From: Flavobacterium hibisci
GTDB taxonomy: Bacteria; Bacteroidota; Bacteroidia; Flavobacteriales; Flavobacteriaceae
Direction of reading: 5' to 3'
Length of the DNA: 64,000 nucleotides
Assembly: GCF_020026925.1 (NCBI RefSeq)
Contig: NZ_JAIQDW010000003.1
Coordinates: 248,001 to 312,000, forward strand
The notes beneath the pieces were generated by a model. It was not told where the DNA came from and searched no databases. It saw only the letters and a program-made list of their open reading frames with translations. Positions 21,871 to 31,377 of the stretch are shown here, piece by piece; positions within the stretch are counted from its first letter, which is position 1; each line of letters opens with the position of its first letter. The translations under genes and the position numbers were made by a program.

Positions 21871-22577
21871 AAATTCAGTTTTGTAAAGCTCCAGTCAAGG
21901 GTATTAAAAAGTACCAGCTCATTCTTTAAAGAAGGCAATTCCAAAATTAATTTAAGCGTTTCATGTGCCATCATTGTACCGATAATTCCAGGTAGAGTGC
22001 CCAAAACTCCGTTTATATTACAATTCGGAACATACTTTGGATCGGGCATTTCAGGAAATAAATCACGGAGATTTTTGCTTCCGTTATGATTAAAAACAGC
22101 TACCTGACCTTCAAATTTTAAAATACTTCCATACACCAGGGGTTTGTTTAAATCAACACAAGTATCATTTACAAGATAGCGGGTCGTAAAATTATCAGAA
22201 CCATCCACTACAATATCATATTGCTGAATTATCTCTGCTGCATTTTCAATCGTTAATTTTTCAGCAATAGCTTCAGCCTGAATTAAAGGATTCAGTTTCG
22301 AAACCATATTTAGGGCGACAATGGCTTTCCGCTGACCAATTTCGCTTTCAGTATATAATATTTGTCGGTGAAGATTATGGATTTCGATGGTGTCAAAATC
22401 CATTATTCCAATAAAACCTACTCCGGCAGTGGCAATATATTGTAAAACAGGGCAACCTAAACCTCCGGCTCCAATAACCAGAACTCTTGCTCTTTTAAGT
22501 TTTTCCTGGCCTTCGTCGCCAATTTCCGGTAAAATGGTTTGTCGGTTGTAACGTAAAAATTCTTTTATAATGCTCAT
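21867..22577 (-). CDS. thiF: ThiF/MoeB/HesA-family adenylyltransferase, ThiF role, zinc site absent
   Basis: A 236-residue E1-like enzyme that should adenylate the C-terminal glycine of ThiS. The ATP loop GAGGLGCP (37-43), R/Q pair in HNLHRQIL and the DGSDNF segment are normal, and C186 sits at the position of the catalytic cysteine of E. coli ThiF. Both halves of the zinc site are gone: the first CxxC is replaced by NLRD before LFPEMP, and the protein ends at about the place where the second CxxC would begin. It is the last gene of the thiamine operon; function is assigned from context. Confidence 0.85.
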   Translation of the reverse strand: MSIIKEFLRYNRQTILPEIGDEGQEKLKRARVLVIGAGGLGCPVLQYIATAGVGFIGIMDFDTIEIHNLHRQILYTESEIGQRKAIVALNMVSKLNPLIQAEAIAEKLTIENAAEIIQQYDIVVDGSDNFTTRYLVNDTCVDLNKPLVYGSILKFEGQVAVFNHNGSKNLRDLFPEMPDPKYVPNCNINGVLGTLPGIIGTMMAHETLKLILELPSLKNELVLFNTLDWSFTKLNF

Positions 22578-22580
22578 TGC

Positions 22581-22617
22581 TGTAAAATGTGTATTGTAAA
22601 ATGTGTATTGTAAAATG
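22581..22617. repeat. 14-bp tandem repeat between thiH and thiF
   Basis: TGTAAAATGTGTAT occurs at 22581-22594 and 22595-22608, with a partial third copy up to the stop codon of thiH. The same TGTAAAATGTG words recur in the hairpin repeat at 26985-27042. Confidence 0.8.
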
Positions 22618-23739
22618 TTAGACTTGATGACTAAAACTCCTGTCCCAGTCTTTCAAAACGGGTTCGTAACCTGAGTTTTTTATGATTTGTTTAATTTCTT
22701 CTGCAGATCTTTCGTCGCTGATTTCAAATTGTTCCAGAGATTGCGGATCAACGACATAACCCCCGGGATTAGTTTTTGAACCTGCACTCATGCTGGTAAC
22801 ACCAATCGGAATAATATGATTTCTGAATTTTTCGTTTTCACGGGTTGAGATCGAAATTTCCAAGTCTTCGTTCCATAAGCGATAAGCGCATATTAACTGT
22901 GTAAGATCCTTATCGTCCATTATGAAATTGGGTTCGATAATGCCTTCAGCCGGACGCAATCTCGGAAAAGAAACCGAATATTTGGTCTGCCAGTATTTTT
23001 TTTGAAGATAATCCAGATGCAGGGCATTAAAAAAGCTGTCTGTACGCCATTCTTCCAAACCCAATAAAACGCCCAAACCTATTTTGTGAATTCCTGCAGT
23101 TCCAATTCGGTCCGGCGTTTCCAGCCGATAATCAAAATTTGATTTTTTGCCTTTAGTATGGTATTTTCTATATACTTCCTGATGGTACGTTTCCTGATAA
23201 ACCAAAACCGAATATACGCCAGCTTCATGCAAACGTTGGTATTCTTCGGTAGAAAGTGGCTGAACTTCAACAGAAATAATTGAAAACTGATCTTTTATTA
23301 AATCAATTGCATTTAGAAAATAATTAATATTTACAGTAAAATTAGCCTCACCGGTAACCAATAAAACATGATCGAAACCGTTTTTTTTCAGTGCTTCAAC
23401 TTCTAGTTTTATCTCTGAATCTAAAAGTGTTTTTCTTTTGATTTTGTTATCTAAACTAAAACCACAATACGTGCAGATATTTTGACATTCATTGCTTAAA
23501 TAAAGCGGAGCGTAGAGCTGAATGGTTTTACCAAAACGCTTTTTTGTAATTTCATGGCATTTCTGCGCCATTTCCTCAAGATAAGACTGAGCAGCAGGTG
23601 AAATCAAAACCAGAAAGTCCTCCAGATTTCGTTTAGTTTTGTACAAAGAATATTCAACATCTTTTGATGTAGTTTGGTATATTTTTGATTGAATGGAATC
23701 CCAATCATACTGTTCAAAAATGGATTTGAATGTTTTCAT
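22618..23739 (-). CDS. thiH: 2-iminoacetate synthase ThiH
   Basis: A 373-residue radical-SAM enzyme that cleaves tyrosine to dehydroglycine for the thiazole ring. The 4Fe-4S motif is C-x3-C-x2-C in CQNICTYCGFS (about residues 87-97). LLVTGEAN, YQETYH and SFPRLRPAEG are characteristic. It acts with ThiG. In the operon it is separated from thiG by the inserted GxxExxY cassette and lies upstream of thiF. Confidence 0.96.
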   Translation of the reverse strand: MKTFKSIFEQYDWDSIQSKIYQTTSKDVEYSLYKTKRNLEDFLVLISPAAQSYLEEMAQKCHEITKKRFGKTIQLYAPLYLSNECQNICTYCGFSLDNKIKRKTLLDSEIKLEVEALKKNGFDHVLLVTGEANFTVNINYFLNAIDLIKDQFSIISVEVQPLSTEEYQRLHEAGVYSVLVYQETYHQEVYRKYHTKGKKSNFDYRLETPDRIGTAGIHKIGLGVLLGLEEWRTDSFFNALHLDYLQKKYWQTKYSVSFPRLRPAEGIIEPNFIMDDKDLTQLICAYRLWNEDLEISISTRENEKFRNHIIPIGVTSMSAGSKTNPGGYVVDPQSLEQFEISDERSAEEIKQIIKNSGYEPVLKDWDRSFSHQV

Positions 23740-23754
23740 TTAATTTTGATTTAT

Positions 23755-24256
23755 CTCGCAGATTTTGCAGATCTCGCAGATTATATTTTATTTACTACTC
23801 GATGAATATTATCGAGAATATTTCCACAATTAAAATTGACTAACAACCCTAATTTTTTGTTTGTCAATTTTAAATATGTATTTGATTGTTTAAAATGGAT
23901 AGATTTAATTTCGTCAATAGATTTTAATTCTATAATTACTTTGTCTTCTACTAATAAGTCTAATCGAAAATTAATATCTAAGTATACGTAGCCGTACTTA
24001 ACAGGTACATCAACCTGTTTGATAACATTTAGGCCGTCTTTTTTTAATTGATAAAATAAAGCACATTCATAAATTGATTCCAATAAGTCAGGACCAAGTG
24101 TATTATAAACTTTAAAAATTGGTCCTCTTATTTGATATGAAATTTCATTTTCAGTCATAAAATTATTTTTGATGCAAATATCAAAAATAACGAAAAACCT
24201 TACTTTTGATTTAAATATTCCAGAAAATAATCAGCTCAATCTCCAAAATCTGCGAG
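23755..24256. mobile_element. Putative GxxExxY cassette bounded by 13-bp inverted repeats
   Basis: CTCGCAGATTTTG at 23755-23767 is the exact reverse complement of CAAAATCTGCGAG at 24244-24256. A second CTCGCAGAT follows the left copy. The 502-bp interval holds one gene, of the GxxExxY family, and interrupts the thiamine operon between thiG and thiH. No transposase and no target-site duplication could be seen by eye. Confidence 0.55.
23781..24158 (-). CDS. GxxExxY family protein (PD-(D/E)XK nuclease-like)
   Basis: A 125-residue protein with the family signature region LGPDLLESIYECAL; here the first glycine of the strict signature is Asp (D24). The nuclease-like core has D67 in FRLDLLVE and E77-L-K79 in IIELKS, which fit a PD-(D/E)XK active site. 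The family is widespread in Bacteroidota, and no function is established. It has no link to thiamine synthesis and lies within a pair of 13-bp inverted repeats, so it looks inserted. Confidence 0.85.
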   Translation of the reverse strand: MTENEISYQIRGPIFKVYNTLGPDLLESIYECALFYQLKKDGLNVIKQVDVPVKYGYVYLDINFRLDLLVEDKVIIELKSIDEIKSIHFKQSNTYLKLTNKKLGLLVNFNCGNILDNIHRVVNKI

Positions 24257-24265
24257 AGTAAAAAC

Positions 24266-25042
24266 TTATTCATAAAGAAAAGATGTCAAAGGACTGGAAG
24301 CCGAAGCATGATTGTTTTGAGTTCCAATTTTGCCTTCAAAAGCTTTTCTTCCTGCAATTACGGCTTCTTTAAAAGCTTCAGCCATTAATTTTGGATTTCC
24401 GGCTACAGCAATTGCAGTATTAACCAAAACGGCATCAGCCCCAATTTCCATCGCTTTTGCGGCATCAGAGGGGGCGCCAATTCCGGCATCTACAATTACG
24501 GGTACATTGCTTTGTTCGATGATAATTTCTAAAAAATCAATTGTTTTTAAGCCTTTATTACTTCCAATTGGTGAACCTAAAGGCATTACAGCAGCAGTTC
24601 CGGCATCTTCTAAATGTTTACACAAAACTGGATCGGCGTGAATATAAGGCAATACAATAAATCCTAATTTCGCCAGTTCTTCTGTTGCTCTTAAAGTTTC
24701 AATTGGATCCGGCATAAGATATTTTGGGTCCGGATGAATCTCAAGTTTAATCCAGTTCGTCTCTAAAGCTTCTCGTGCTAATTGCGAGGCAAAAACAGCT
24801 TCCTTGGCATTTCTGGCACCTGATGTATTAGGCAATAAATTGATGTTTGGATGTTGTAAATGTGATAAAATAGCATCCGTATCTGTTTCGAGATCAATGC
24901 GTTTTAAGGCGACTGTGACCAATTGGCTTTCTGAAGCTAAAATGGCTTCTTCCATTTGCAGGTTAGAACCAAATTTACCCGTTCCCAAAAATAATCGGGA
25001 ATTAAAAGTTTTATCTCCTATATTAAATAATGACGTTGGCAT
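24266..25042 (-). CDS. thiG: Thiazole synthase ThiG
   Basis: A 258-residue TIM-barrel enzyme that forms the thiazole phosphate from deoxyxylulose phosphate, dehydroglycine and ThiS thiocarboxylate. The Schiff-base lysine lies in VALKRID near residue 47; [35 protein letters not shown] and [13 protein letters not shown] are family segments. The start overlaps the thiE end by 20 bases. The downstream neighbour is the GxxExxY cassette rather than thiH directly. Confidence 0.97.
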   Translation of the reverse strand: MPTSLFNIGDKTFNSRLFLGTGKFGSNLQMEEAILASESQLVTVALKRIDLETDTDAILSHLQHPNINLLPNTSGARNAKEAVFASQLAREALETNWIKLEIHPDPKYLMPDPIETLRATEELAKLGFIVLPYIHADPVLCKHLEDAGTAAVMPLGSPIGSNKGLKTIDFLEIIIEQSNVPVIVDAGIGAPSDAAKAMEIGADAVLVNTAIAVAGNPKLMAEAFKEAVIAGRKAFEGKIGTQNNHASASSPLTSFLYE

Positions 25043-25661
25043 ATAATTTGTCGTTAAGTTGTTGAACCAATTTTTCTTTTTGACGGCTTTTTGTAATCAT
25101 TCCGGAAACAGCAATGCCGTGAATTCCTGTTTCCATAAGGTGTTCCAGATTTTCCAAAGAGATTCCGCCAATAGCATAAACCGGTGTTGTAATGTTTTCT
25201 GATTTCATTTTATTTAGAATAGAAACGTAACCTTCTGCTCCTAAAATGGGACTTAGTTTTTCTTTTGTTTCGGTAAATTGAAAAGGTCCCAAACCAATAT
25301 AATCGCAGCCGTTTTTTGTTTGAAGAAGAACATCTTCAAAAGTATTTGCTGTCGCACCGATGATTTTAGTATCTCCTAAAATAGCCCTCGCTGCCGGGAT
25401 ACTCATGTCAGTCAAGCCTAAATGCACACCATCAGCAGCAATTTTCTGAGCAAGCAAGGCATCATCATTTACAAGGAAAGTTGCCAGATATTCTTCGCAT
25501 AATTTTTTTACAGCTTCAGCTAAAGCAAATCGTTTTTCAAAAGTTTGATTTTTAAACCGCATTTGTATCCATTTACAGCCGGCATCAAGTGCCTGATGAA
25601 TGTTATACAATTGCTTTTCTGCAGTTTCACCTTGTGAGATATATTGTAATTTGTTAAGCAT
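25023..25661 (-). CDS. thiE: Thiamine phosphate synthase
   Basis: A 212-residue TIM-barrel enzyme that joins HMP pyrophosphate and thiazole phosphate to thiamine phosphate. WIQMRFKN (normally QLR), [32 protein letters not shown] and the closing YAIGGI and IAVSGM phosphate loops are present. The ATG at 25661 is chosen over an in-frame TTG at 25673; it overlaps thiD by 8 bases. It is the more canonical of the two ThiE-like proteins in this operon. Confidence 0.93.
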   Translation of the reverse strand: MLNKLQYISQGETAEKQLYNIHQALDAGCKWIQMRFKNQTFEKRFALAEAVKKLCEEYLATFLVNDDALLAQKIAADGVHLGLTDMSIPAARAILGDTKIIGATANTFEDVLLQTKNGCDYIGLGPFQFTETKEKLSPILGAEGYVSILNKMKSENITTPVYAIGGISLENLEHLMETGIHGIAVSGMITKSRQKEKLVQQLNDKLYANVII

Positions 25662-26406
25662 AATGATGTCCAATTAGTGTTGATGTAGAGTTTAAATACT
25701 TTTCGATGTATACTTTAGCTTTTAAACAAGCGGTTTTTAAGTCATAACCCAAGGCTAAATTTGAAGCAATTGCTGATGACAAAACACACCCTGAACCATG
25801 TTTTGGGAGGAAGTTAACTTTAGAAGGTGAGAGTTCTATCAAATTATTTTTCAGGAATAAATAATCAGTGCCCAAAGCAGTATGATTATGACCGCCTTTC
25901 AATAAAATAGCAGTTGGAAGTTCATTTTTGACCCAAAGTTTTTCAGAAATGAAATTGGGATAAAGCTGTAGTATTTCTTCATAATTGGGCGTTATCAAAT
26001 CAATTTTTGATAATATTTGTTGTAAATCTGATTGTTTTTCGATGGCTAAAAACTCAAATTCTGTAGATGATTTCAATACAGTATCCCAAATAATAAGGGT
26101 GTTTGGACTTAATTTTTTAATTAAAGAAACCACTTTATTTAGGTAAAAAAAAGAAGGAACAATACCAATTTTAACCGATTTTATCGAATAGTTTTTGAAT
26201 AACTTTTTGATGGAACGCAATACAAAATCAATCGGCGTCCATTCAATTTCGTAGAACTTACAATCGGTTTGAATTGTATTTGCGGTACTTATAGCTAATC
26301 CCTGAACCTGATGCTGCTCAAATGTTTTGGTATCGGCTAAAATTCCGGCACCTCCTGAAGGATCTAAACCTGCTATGCTGAGAGCGAAAGGACGATTTTT
26401 TGACAT
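25654..26406 (-). CDS. thiD: Hydroxymethylpyrimidine/phosphomethylpyrimidine kinase
   Basis: A 250-residue ribokinase-fold enzyme that phosphorylates HMP and HMP phosphate. SIAGLDPSGGAGILAD opens the protein, LITPNYEE lies in the middle, and the anion hole HGSGCVLSSAIASNLA is near the C-terminus. Its start overlaps the TenI-like gene by 34 bases and its end overlaps thiE by 8 bases. Confidence 0.96.
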   Translation of the reverse strand: MSKNRPFALSIAGLDPSGGAGILADTKTFEQHQVQGLAISTANTIQTDCKFYEIEWTPIDFVLRSIKKLFKNYSIKSVKIGIVPSFFYLNKVVSLIKKLSPNTLIIWDTVLKSSTEFEFLAIEKQSDLQQILSKIDLITPNYEEILQLYPNFISEKLWVKNELPTAILLKGGHNHTALGTDYLFLKNNLIELSPSKVNFLPKHGSGCVLSSAIASNLALGYDLKTACLKAKVYIEKYLNSTSTLIGHHYA

Positions 26407-26966
26407 AGTTTAAAATTTTTAATTGCATTTGGACTATTCCAGATGGTACCTAAAAGGGCAACATCATCAAAAACATTTTGAAGTGTCTCTTGAATATTGC
26501 CTGAATGTACTCCGCCTAAAGCAACAGCCTTAGCATTAAAATTTTCCCGCAATTTCAGATCTTGAAATAAATCAGTTTTTGGAATGTAATTTTCTTTCGA
26601 AATGCTGGGAAATACCGGACTCAAAAAAGCATATTCAAAAATGTTTTCCAAAGCATTGAAATCCTGAATAGAATGCGTTGAAGTTGACAAGACGAGATCA
26701 GATAATCCAGTAAAATTCATCTTTTTTTTTCTTTCTGCTTCTGAAAAATGAATTCTGTTAATTCCAAAGTCAGCTGCTATTTCATGATGGTTATGCAAAA
26801 CTAGATTTCTTCGATACTGATGTTTTATCTGATGAATAAATTTTGCTGTTTCTACTTCTGAAAAACTAGGCTTCCGAATATGAAGCAGAGACAATCCTTC
26901 TTCAAATAAAGAATCAATAATGCCAATTTCATTTGTGGCTGCCGAAGGATTTGTAATTACGATCAT
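26373..26966 (-). CDS. ThiE/TenI-like protein, second thiamine-phosphate-synthase paralogue
   Basis: A 197-residue ThiE-superfamily barrel. It keeps LLHIRKP, LVLHNHHEIA, INRIHFSEAE, AFLSPVFPSISK and AVALGGV, but differs from canonical ThiE: the DxHLG segment is NRIHFSE, and the aspartate-rich magnesium site is weak. It may be a TenI-type thiazole tautomerase, which fits an operon that makes thiazole with ThiG, or a second ThiE. The ATG at 26966 is chosen because the upstream TTG-started extension has no family match and runs into the hairpin repeat before thiC. Confidence 0.8.
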   Translation of the reverse strand: MIVITNPSAATNEIGIIDSLFEEGLSLLHIRKPSFSEVETAKFIHQIKHQYRRNLVLHNHHEIAADFGINRIHFSEAERKKKMNFTGLSDLVLSTSTHSIQDFNALENIFEYAFLSPVFPSISKENYIPKTDLFQDLKLRENFNAKAVALGGVHSGNIQETLQNVFDDVALLGTIWNSPNAIKNFKLCQKIVLSLSA

Positions 26967-26984
26967 ATTTAGTAAAATGTTTTT

Positions 26985-27042
26985 TGTGAGATGTAAAATG
27001 TGAAAATTATGACCTTTCACATTTTACAAGTATCATCTCACA
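26985..27042. repeat. Compound hairpin repeat abutting the thiC stop codon
   Basis: TGTGAGATG (26985-26993) pairs with CATCTCACA (27034-27042), and inside it GTAAAATGTGAAA (26993-27005) pairs with TTTCACATTTTAC (27015-27027). The right end touches the thiC stop codon at 27043. Confidence 0.85.
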
Positions 27043-28944
<1,902 letters not shown>

Positions 28945-28980
28945 TTAGAATTTGGAATCTCAAAATTTTGGATTTAAAAT

Positions 28981-29187
28981 TTATCCTCCCTGAGTAGCTG
29001 AAATAATTAGGATTTCGTCGGTTTCGGATACAAAATGCTGGCTCCAGTTTACTTTTGGAACAACGGTATTGTTAATGGCAACAGCGATTCCGTTTTGTTT
29101 GTTTGGAATTTCGAGATCGAGCAATGACTGAACGCTAAGCGATTCAGCATTGAATTGTTTGATTTGTTGGTTGATTTTTAGTTCCAT
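28981..29187 (-). CDS. thiS: Sulfur carrier protein ThiS
   Basis: A 68-residue ubiquitin-like protein ending in the required Gly-Gly (SATQGG). The terminal glycine is adenylated by ThiF and then made a thiocarboxylate, the sulphur source for ThiG. First gene after the TPP riboswitch. Confidence 0.95.
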   Translation of the reverse strand: MELKINQQIKQFNAESLSVQSLLDLEIPNKQNGIAVAINNTVVPKVNWSQHFVSETDEILIISATQGG

Positions 29188-29209
29188 TCCCTTTTGATTT
29201 AGTTACTGT

Positions 29210-29231
29210 AGAAATGCACAGTAGTGCATCT
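29210..29231. repeat. Short palindrome between the TPP riboswitch and thiS
   Basis: AGAAATGCAC-AGTA-GTGCATCT can fold into a hairpin of about 8 pairs; a second one, ACGCATAGAAATGCGT, lies at 29254-29269. On the transcript they lie between the riboswitch and the thiS start, where an expression platform would be expected; neither has a T-run. Confidence 0.55.
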
Positions 29232-29286
29232 AAACCTTAGGAATGGCTACAATTACGCATAGAAATGCGTGAAGAAGTCATCTTAC

Positions 29287-29362
29287 TTTTCCCTACGCTA
29301 GTATGAACTAGATCAGGTTCAGAGGGTAAAATCTCAGCCTGCGCAATGCAGACACCCCTAAA
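29287..29362 (-). ncRNA. TPP riboswitch (THI element) of the thiamine operon
   Basis: On the minus strand the core runs AGGGGTG, CTGAGAT, TACCCTCTGAACCTGATC, ACTAG and AGGGAAAAGT, all conserved THI-box elements. It precedes thiS by about 100 bases and should lower expression of the whole operon when thiamine pyrophosphate is plentiful. Confidence 0.97.
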
Positions 29363-29370
29363 GTGTGAAG

Positions 29371-29378
29371 CAAATATA
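29371..29378 (-). promoter_or_regulatory. Promoter -7 element of the thiamine operon
   Basis: TATATTTG on the minus strand matches TAnnTTTG and lies 9 bases before the riboswitch core. Confidence 0.65.
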
Positions 29379-29483
29379 GATAATTTTTGTTTAAAGTTTT
29401 AGGTTTCAAGTTAAAGTTTTTGGCAGTTTTTATGCGATCAGCATAGCAAACCTGAAACCTGAAGCCTGAAACAAAAGAACTTT

Positions 29484-30044
29484 TTATTTAGTTCTCGTCC
29501 AGCAATCTTCCGCATGATCATTGATCATTCCGGTGGCTTGCATGTGGGCATAAACTACGGTTGAGCCTACGAATTTAAAACCTCTTTTTTTTAAATCTTT
29601 GCTGATTTCATCAGAAAGCGGAGTGGTAGCCGGAACATCTTTTGAAGTTTTGGGATGGTTTATGATAGGTTTTCCATCGGTAAATTTCCAGATATAATCA
29701 GAGAAACTTCCAAATTCTTCCTGAATTTTCATAAAAGCCTGAGCGTTTGAAACAGCGGCTTTAATTTTTAGTTTATTGCGGATGATTCCGGTATTTTGCA
29801 TCAATTCTTCGATTTTGCCCTCACAATAATGGGCTACTTTTTTATAATCAAAATGGTCAAAAGCATTTCTGAAATTCTCTCTTTTATTTAAAATCGTAAT
29901 CCAGCTTAATCCGGCCTGAAAAGTTTCAAGAATTAAAAATTCGAACAGAGTAGGGTCATCATAAACCGGAACGCCCCATTCTTCGTCATGGTATTTTTTG
30001 TATAAATCGCTGGAAGTACACCAGCTGCAACGAATTAGTTTCAA
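29484..30044 (-). CDS. tag: DNA-3-methyladenine glycosylase I
   Basis: A 186-residue glycosylase that removes 3-methyladenine from DNA. RCSWCTSSDLYKKYHDEEWG at the N-terminus (zinc Cys/His and family signature), FEFLILETFQAGLSW, and the C-terminal QATGMINDHAEDCW are diagnostic. Start: no ATG is available; the TTG at 30044 gives the family length, whereas the upstream TTG at 30077 lies inside a terminator hairpin. It is a fifth alkylation-repair function in the window, but 25 kb from the alkB cluster. Confidence 0.93.
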   Translation of the reverse strand: MKLIRCSWCTSSDLYKKYHDEEWGVPVYDDPTLFEFLILETFQAGLSWITILNKRENFRNAFDHFDYKKVAHYCEGKIEELMQNTGIIRNKLKIKAAVSNAQAFMKIQEEFGSFSDYIWKFTDGKPIINHPKTSKDVPATTPLSDEISKDLKKRGFKFVGSTVVYAHMQATGMINDHAEDCWTRTK

Positions 30045-30067
30045 AATTTTTATTTTAAAGGTATAAA

Positions 30068-30096
30068 AAAACCTCAAACGTAATGTTTGAGGTTTT
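30068..30096 (-). terminator. Intrinsic terminator of the lipocalin-like gene
   Basis: A perfect 12-bp stem AAAACCTCAAAC/GTTTGAGGTTTT with loop GTAAT is followed, on the minus strand, by a T-run. It lies between the lipoprotein stop (30117) and tag. Confidence 0.88.
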
Positions 30097-30116
30097 AAAA
30101 ATTATTTTTTTTAAAA

Positions 30117-30557
30117 TTATTTTTTTACATATACATACACATAAGTATAAGATTGACCACCTTCTGTGTAAGTTTCTTTCAATTTAATTTTATTACTTGA
30201 TACTTCAATTTCATAAGAGTCTCCTTGAGTATCTCCAGTAAATTTAACTGTTAATGTATTTCCGTTTTTTGTCCATGTCCCATTGTCAGTTTCAGCTTCA
30301 CACTTTCCATCGTTAGAATAATAAGTTGTTTCTTTTACCTTACCATCGTTTGTGAATTCATATGTAGCTTTACCACAAGATCCATTCTCAGCGTCTACTA
30401 ATACTTCCTTACCACCGACAATTGCTCCTTCTTGGCTAAGTTCCCACTTTCCTTCAACAGAAGCTGAACCCCCATCATTGTCGTCATCACTACTACAAGA
30501 TGCTACTGATAAACCTAATGTCAATACTGACAAAAAAAGAATTGTAATTTTTTTCAT
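30117..30557 (-). CDS. Lipocalin-like lipoprotein
   Basis: A 146-residue lipoprotein: signal peptide and lipobox ending at C21 (SVASC), followed by SSDDDNDGG, an acidic stretch of the kind that sends Bacteroidota lipoproteins to the cell surface. The mature part has the lipocalin-type pattern VEGKWELSQEG near its start and later strands NGTWTKNGNTLTVKF and YEIEVSSNKIKL. Ligand unknown. Monocistronic with its own promoter and terminator. Confidence 0.8.
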   Translation of the reverse strand: MKKITILFLSVLTLGLSVASCSSDDDNDGGSASVEGKWELSQEGAIVGGKEVLVDAENGSCGKATYEFTNDGKVKETTYYSNDGKCEAETDNGTWTKNGNTLTVKFTGDTQGDSYEIEVSSNKIKLKETYTEGGQSYTYVYVYVKK

Positions 30558-30589
30558 TTTGTTTGATTTTATTTGTTAAATTAAGATGG

Positions 30590-30597
30590 CAAAATTA
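30590..30597 (-). promoter_or_regulatory. Promoter -7 element of the lipocalin-like gene
   Basis: TAATTTTG on the minus strand fits TAnnTTTG, 32 bases before the start codon. Confidence 0.5.
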
Positions 30598-30684
30598 GAT
30601 GTTTTTAAAAGAAAAGCAAGTCTTAACAGGTTTTTATTATGTTTTATTTTGTTAAATTTTATAAAATACTGATTGTTAGGTTTT

Positions 30685-31362
30685 TTATTTGCCAATTTGC
30701 CAGCTGTATCCTTTTACACCCGGAATATAAGCTGAACTTCCAACTATAACCAGATTGTTGTAGATTCTTTTTTCGTATTTTATTCCGATTGCAGTTCCGG
30801 AAGTATATAACTTATTGGCTTTGAAAATAATTTTCATAATGCCGTCTTCGAATTTTGCATCGGAAACTTTTTCCAGAAGCCATGTCGATTTCCATTTTAC
30901 AGCTATTTCGTCATCAGCGGTTTTTGTAATGCTTTTAACTATTTTGACAGCTTCTTTTGGAATCTCGAAATTATCAATCAGTTCTTTTTGGGTAAAAGTT
31001 TCTCCGATTTCGCTATTCGACAATATTTTTTTTAAATTATCAAACGTCATTAGATTCTTGTTTGATTCCTTTCTGTTGATTTCGGAATTTTCTGTATCAG
31101 TGTAGAAGTTTGGTATTACGGATTTGTCTTCGGAATCTTTGCTTTGTGAAAGAATATTTTTTTTATGGGGATTGTAATTTTTAATGAAATAGTTTATATC
31201 CGGCTTTTCTAAAGAACCTGTTTTGGTCTTTTTTTCAGGAGCAGGATTTAATTTATTTACAGAAACAATCAATTCCTTTTTAAGCTGTTTATTTGCATCA
31301 TTGCCACAGCTTAAAAAGAAGTAAGATAGTGAGATTAATATGATTATCCCTGCATTTTTCAT
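30685..31362 (-). CDS. Lipoprotein of unknown function
   Basis: A 225-residue protein with a lipoprotein signal (lipobox SYFFLSC, C19). The mature part has a charged, low-complexity stretch (about 25-100, rich in Lys, Asn and Glu) and a C-terminal half with alternating hydrophobic strands (DEIAVKWKSTWLLEKV; FEDGIMKIIFKANKLY). I recognise no family. It ends close to, and lies on the same strand as, the lipocalin-like gene, and starts 15 bases after the stop of the transporter gene, so it may be co-transcribed with that gene. Confidence 0.6.
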   Translation of the reverse strand: MKNAGIIILISLSYFFLSCGNDANKQLKKELIVSVNKLNPAPEKKTKTGSLEKPDINYFIKNYNPHKKNILSQSKDSEDKSVIPNFYTDTENSEINRKESNKNLMTFDNLKKILSNSEIGETFTQKELIDNFEIPKEAVKIVKSITKTADDEIAVKWKSTWLLEKVSDAKFEDGIMKIIFKANKLYTSGTAIGIKYEKRIYNNLVIVGSSAYIPGVKGYSWQIGK

Positions 31363-31377
31363 GTTGTGAAGATAATC

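Noticed and set aside
23781..24158. GxxExxY gene as part of a prophage or toxin-antitoxin pair
   Set aside because: No integrase, phage gene, partner gene or tRNA site is nearby; only the inverted repeats mark it as inserted.
30044..30077. TTG at 30077 as the tag start
   Set aside because: The codon falls inside the 12-bp terminator stem of the upstream gene; the TTG at 30044 gives the normal length of the enzyme.
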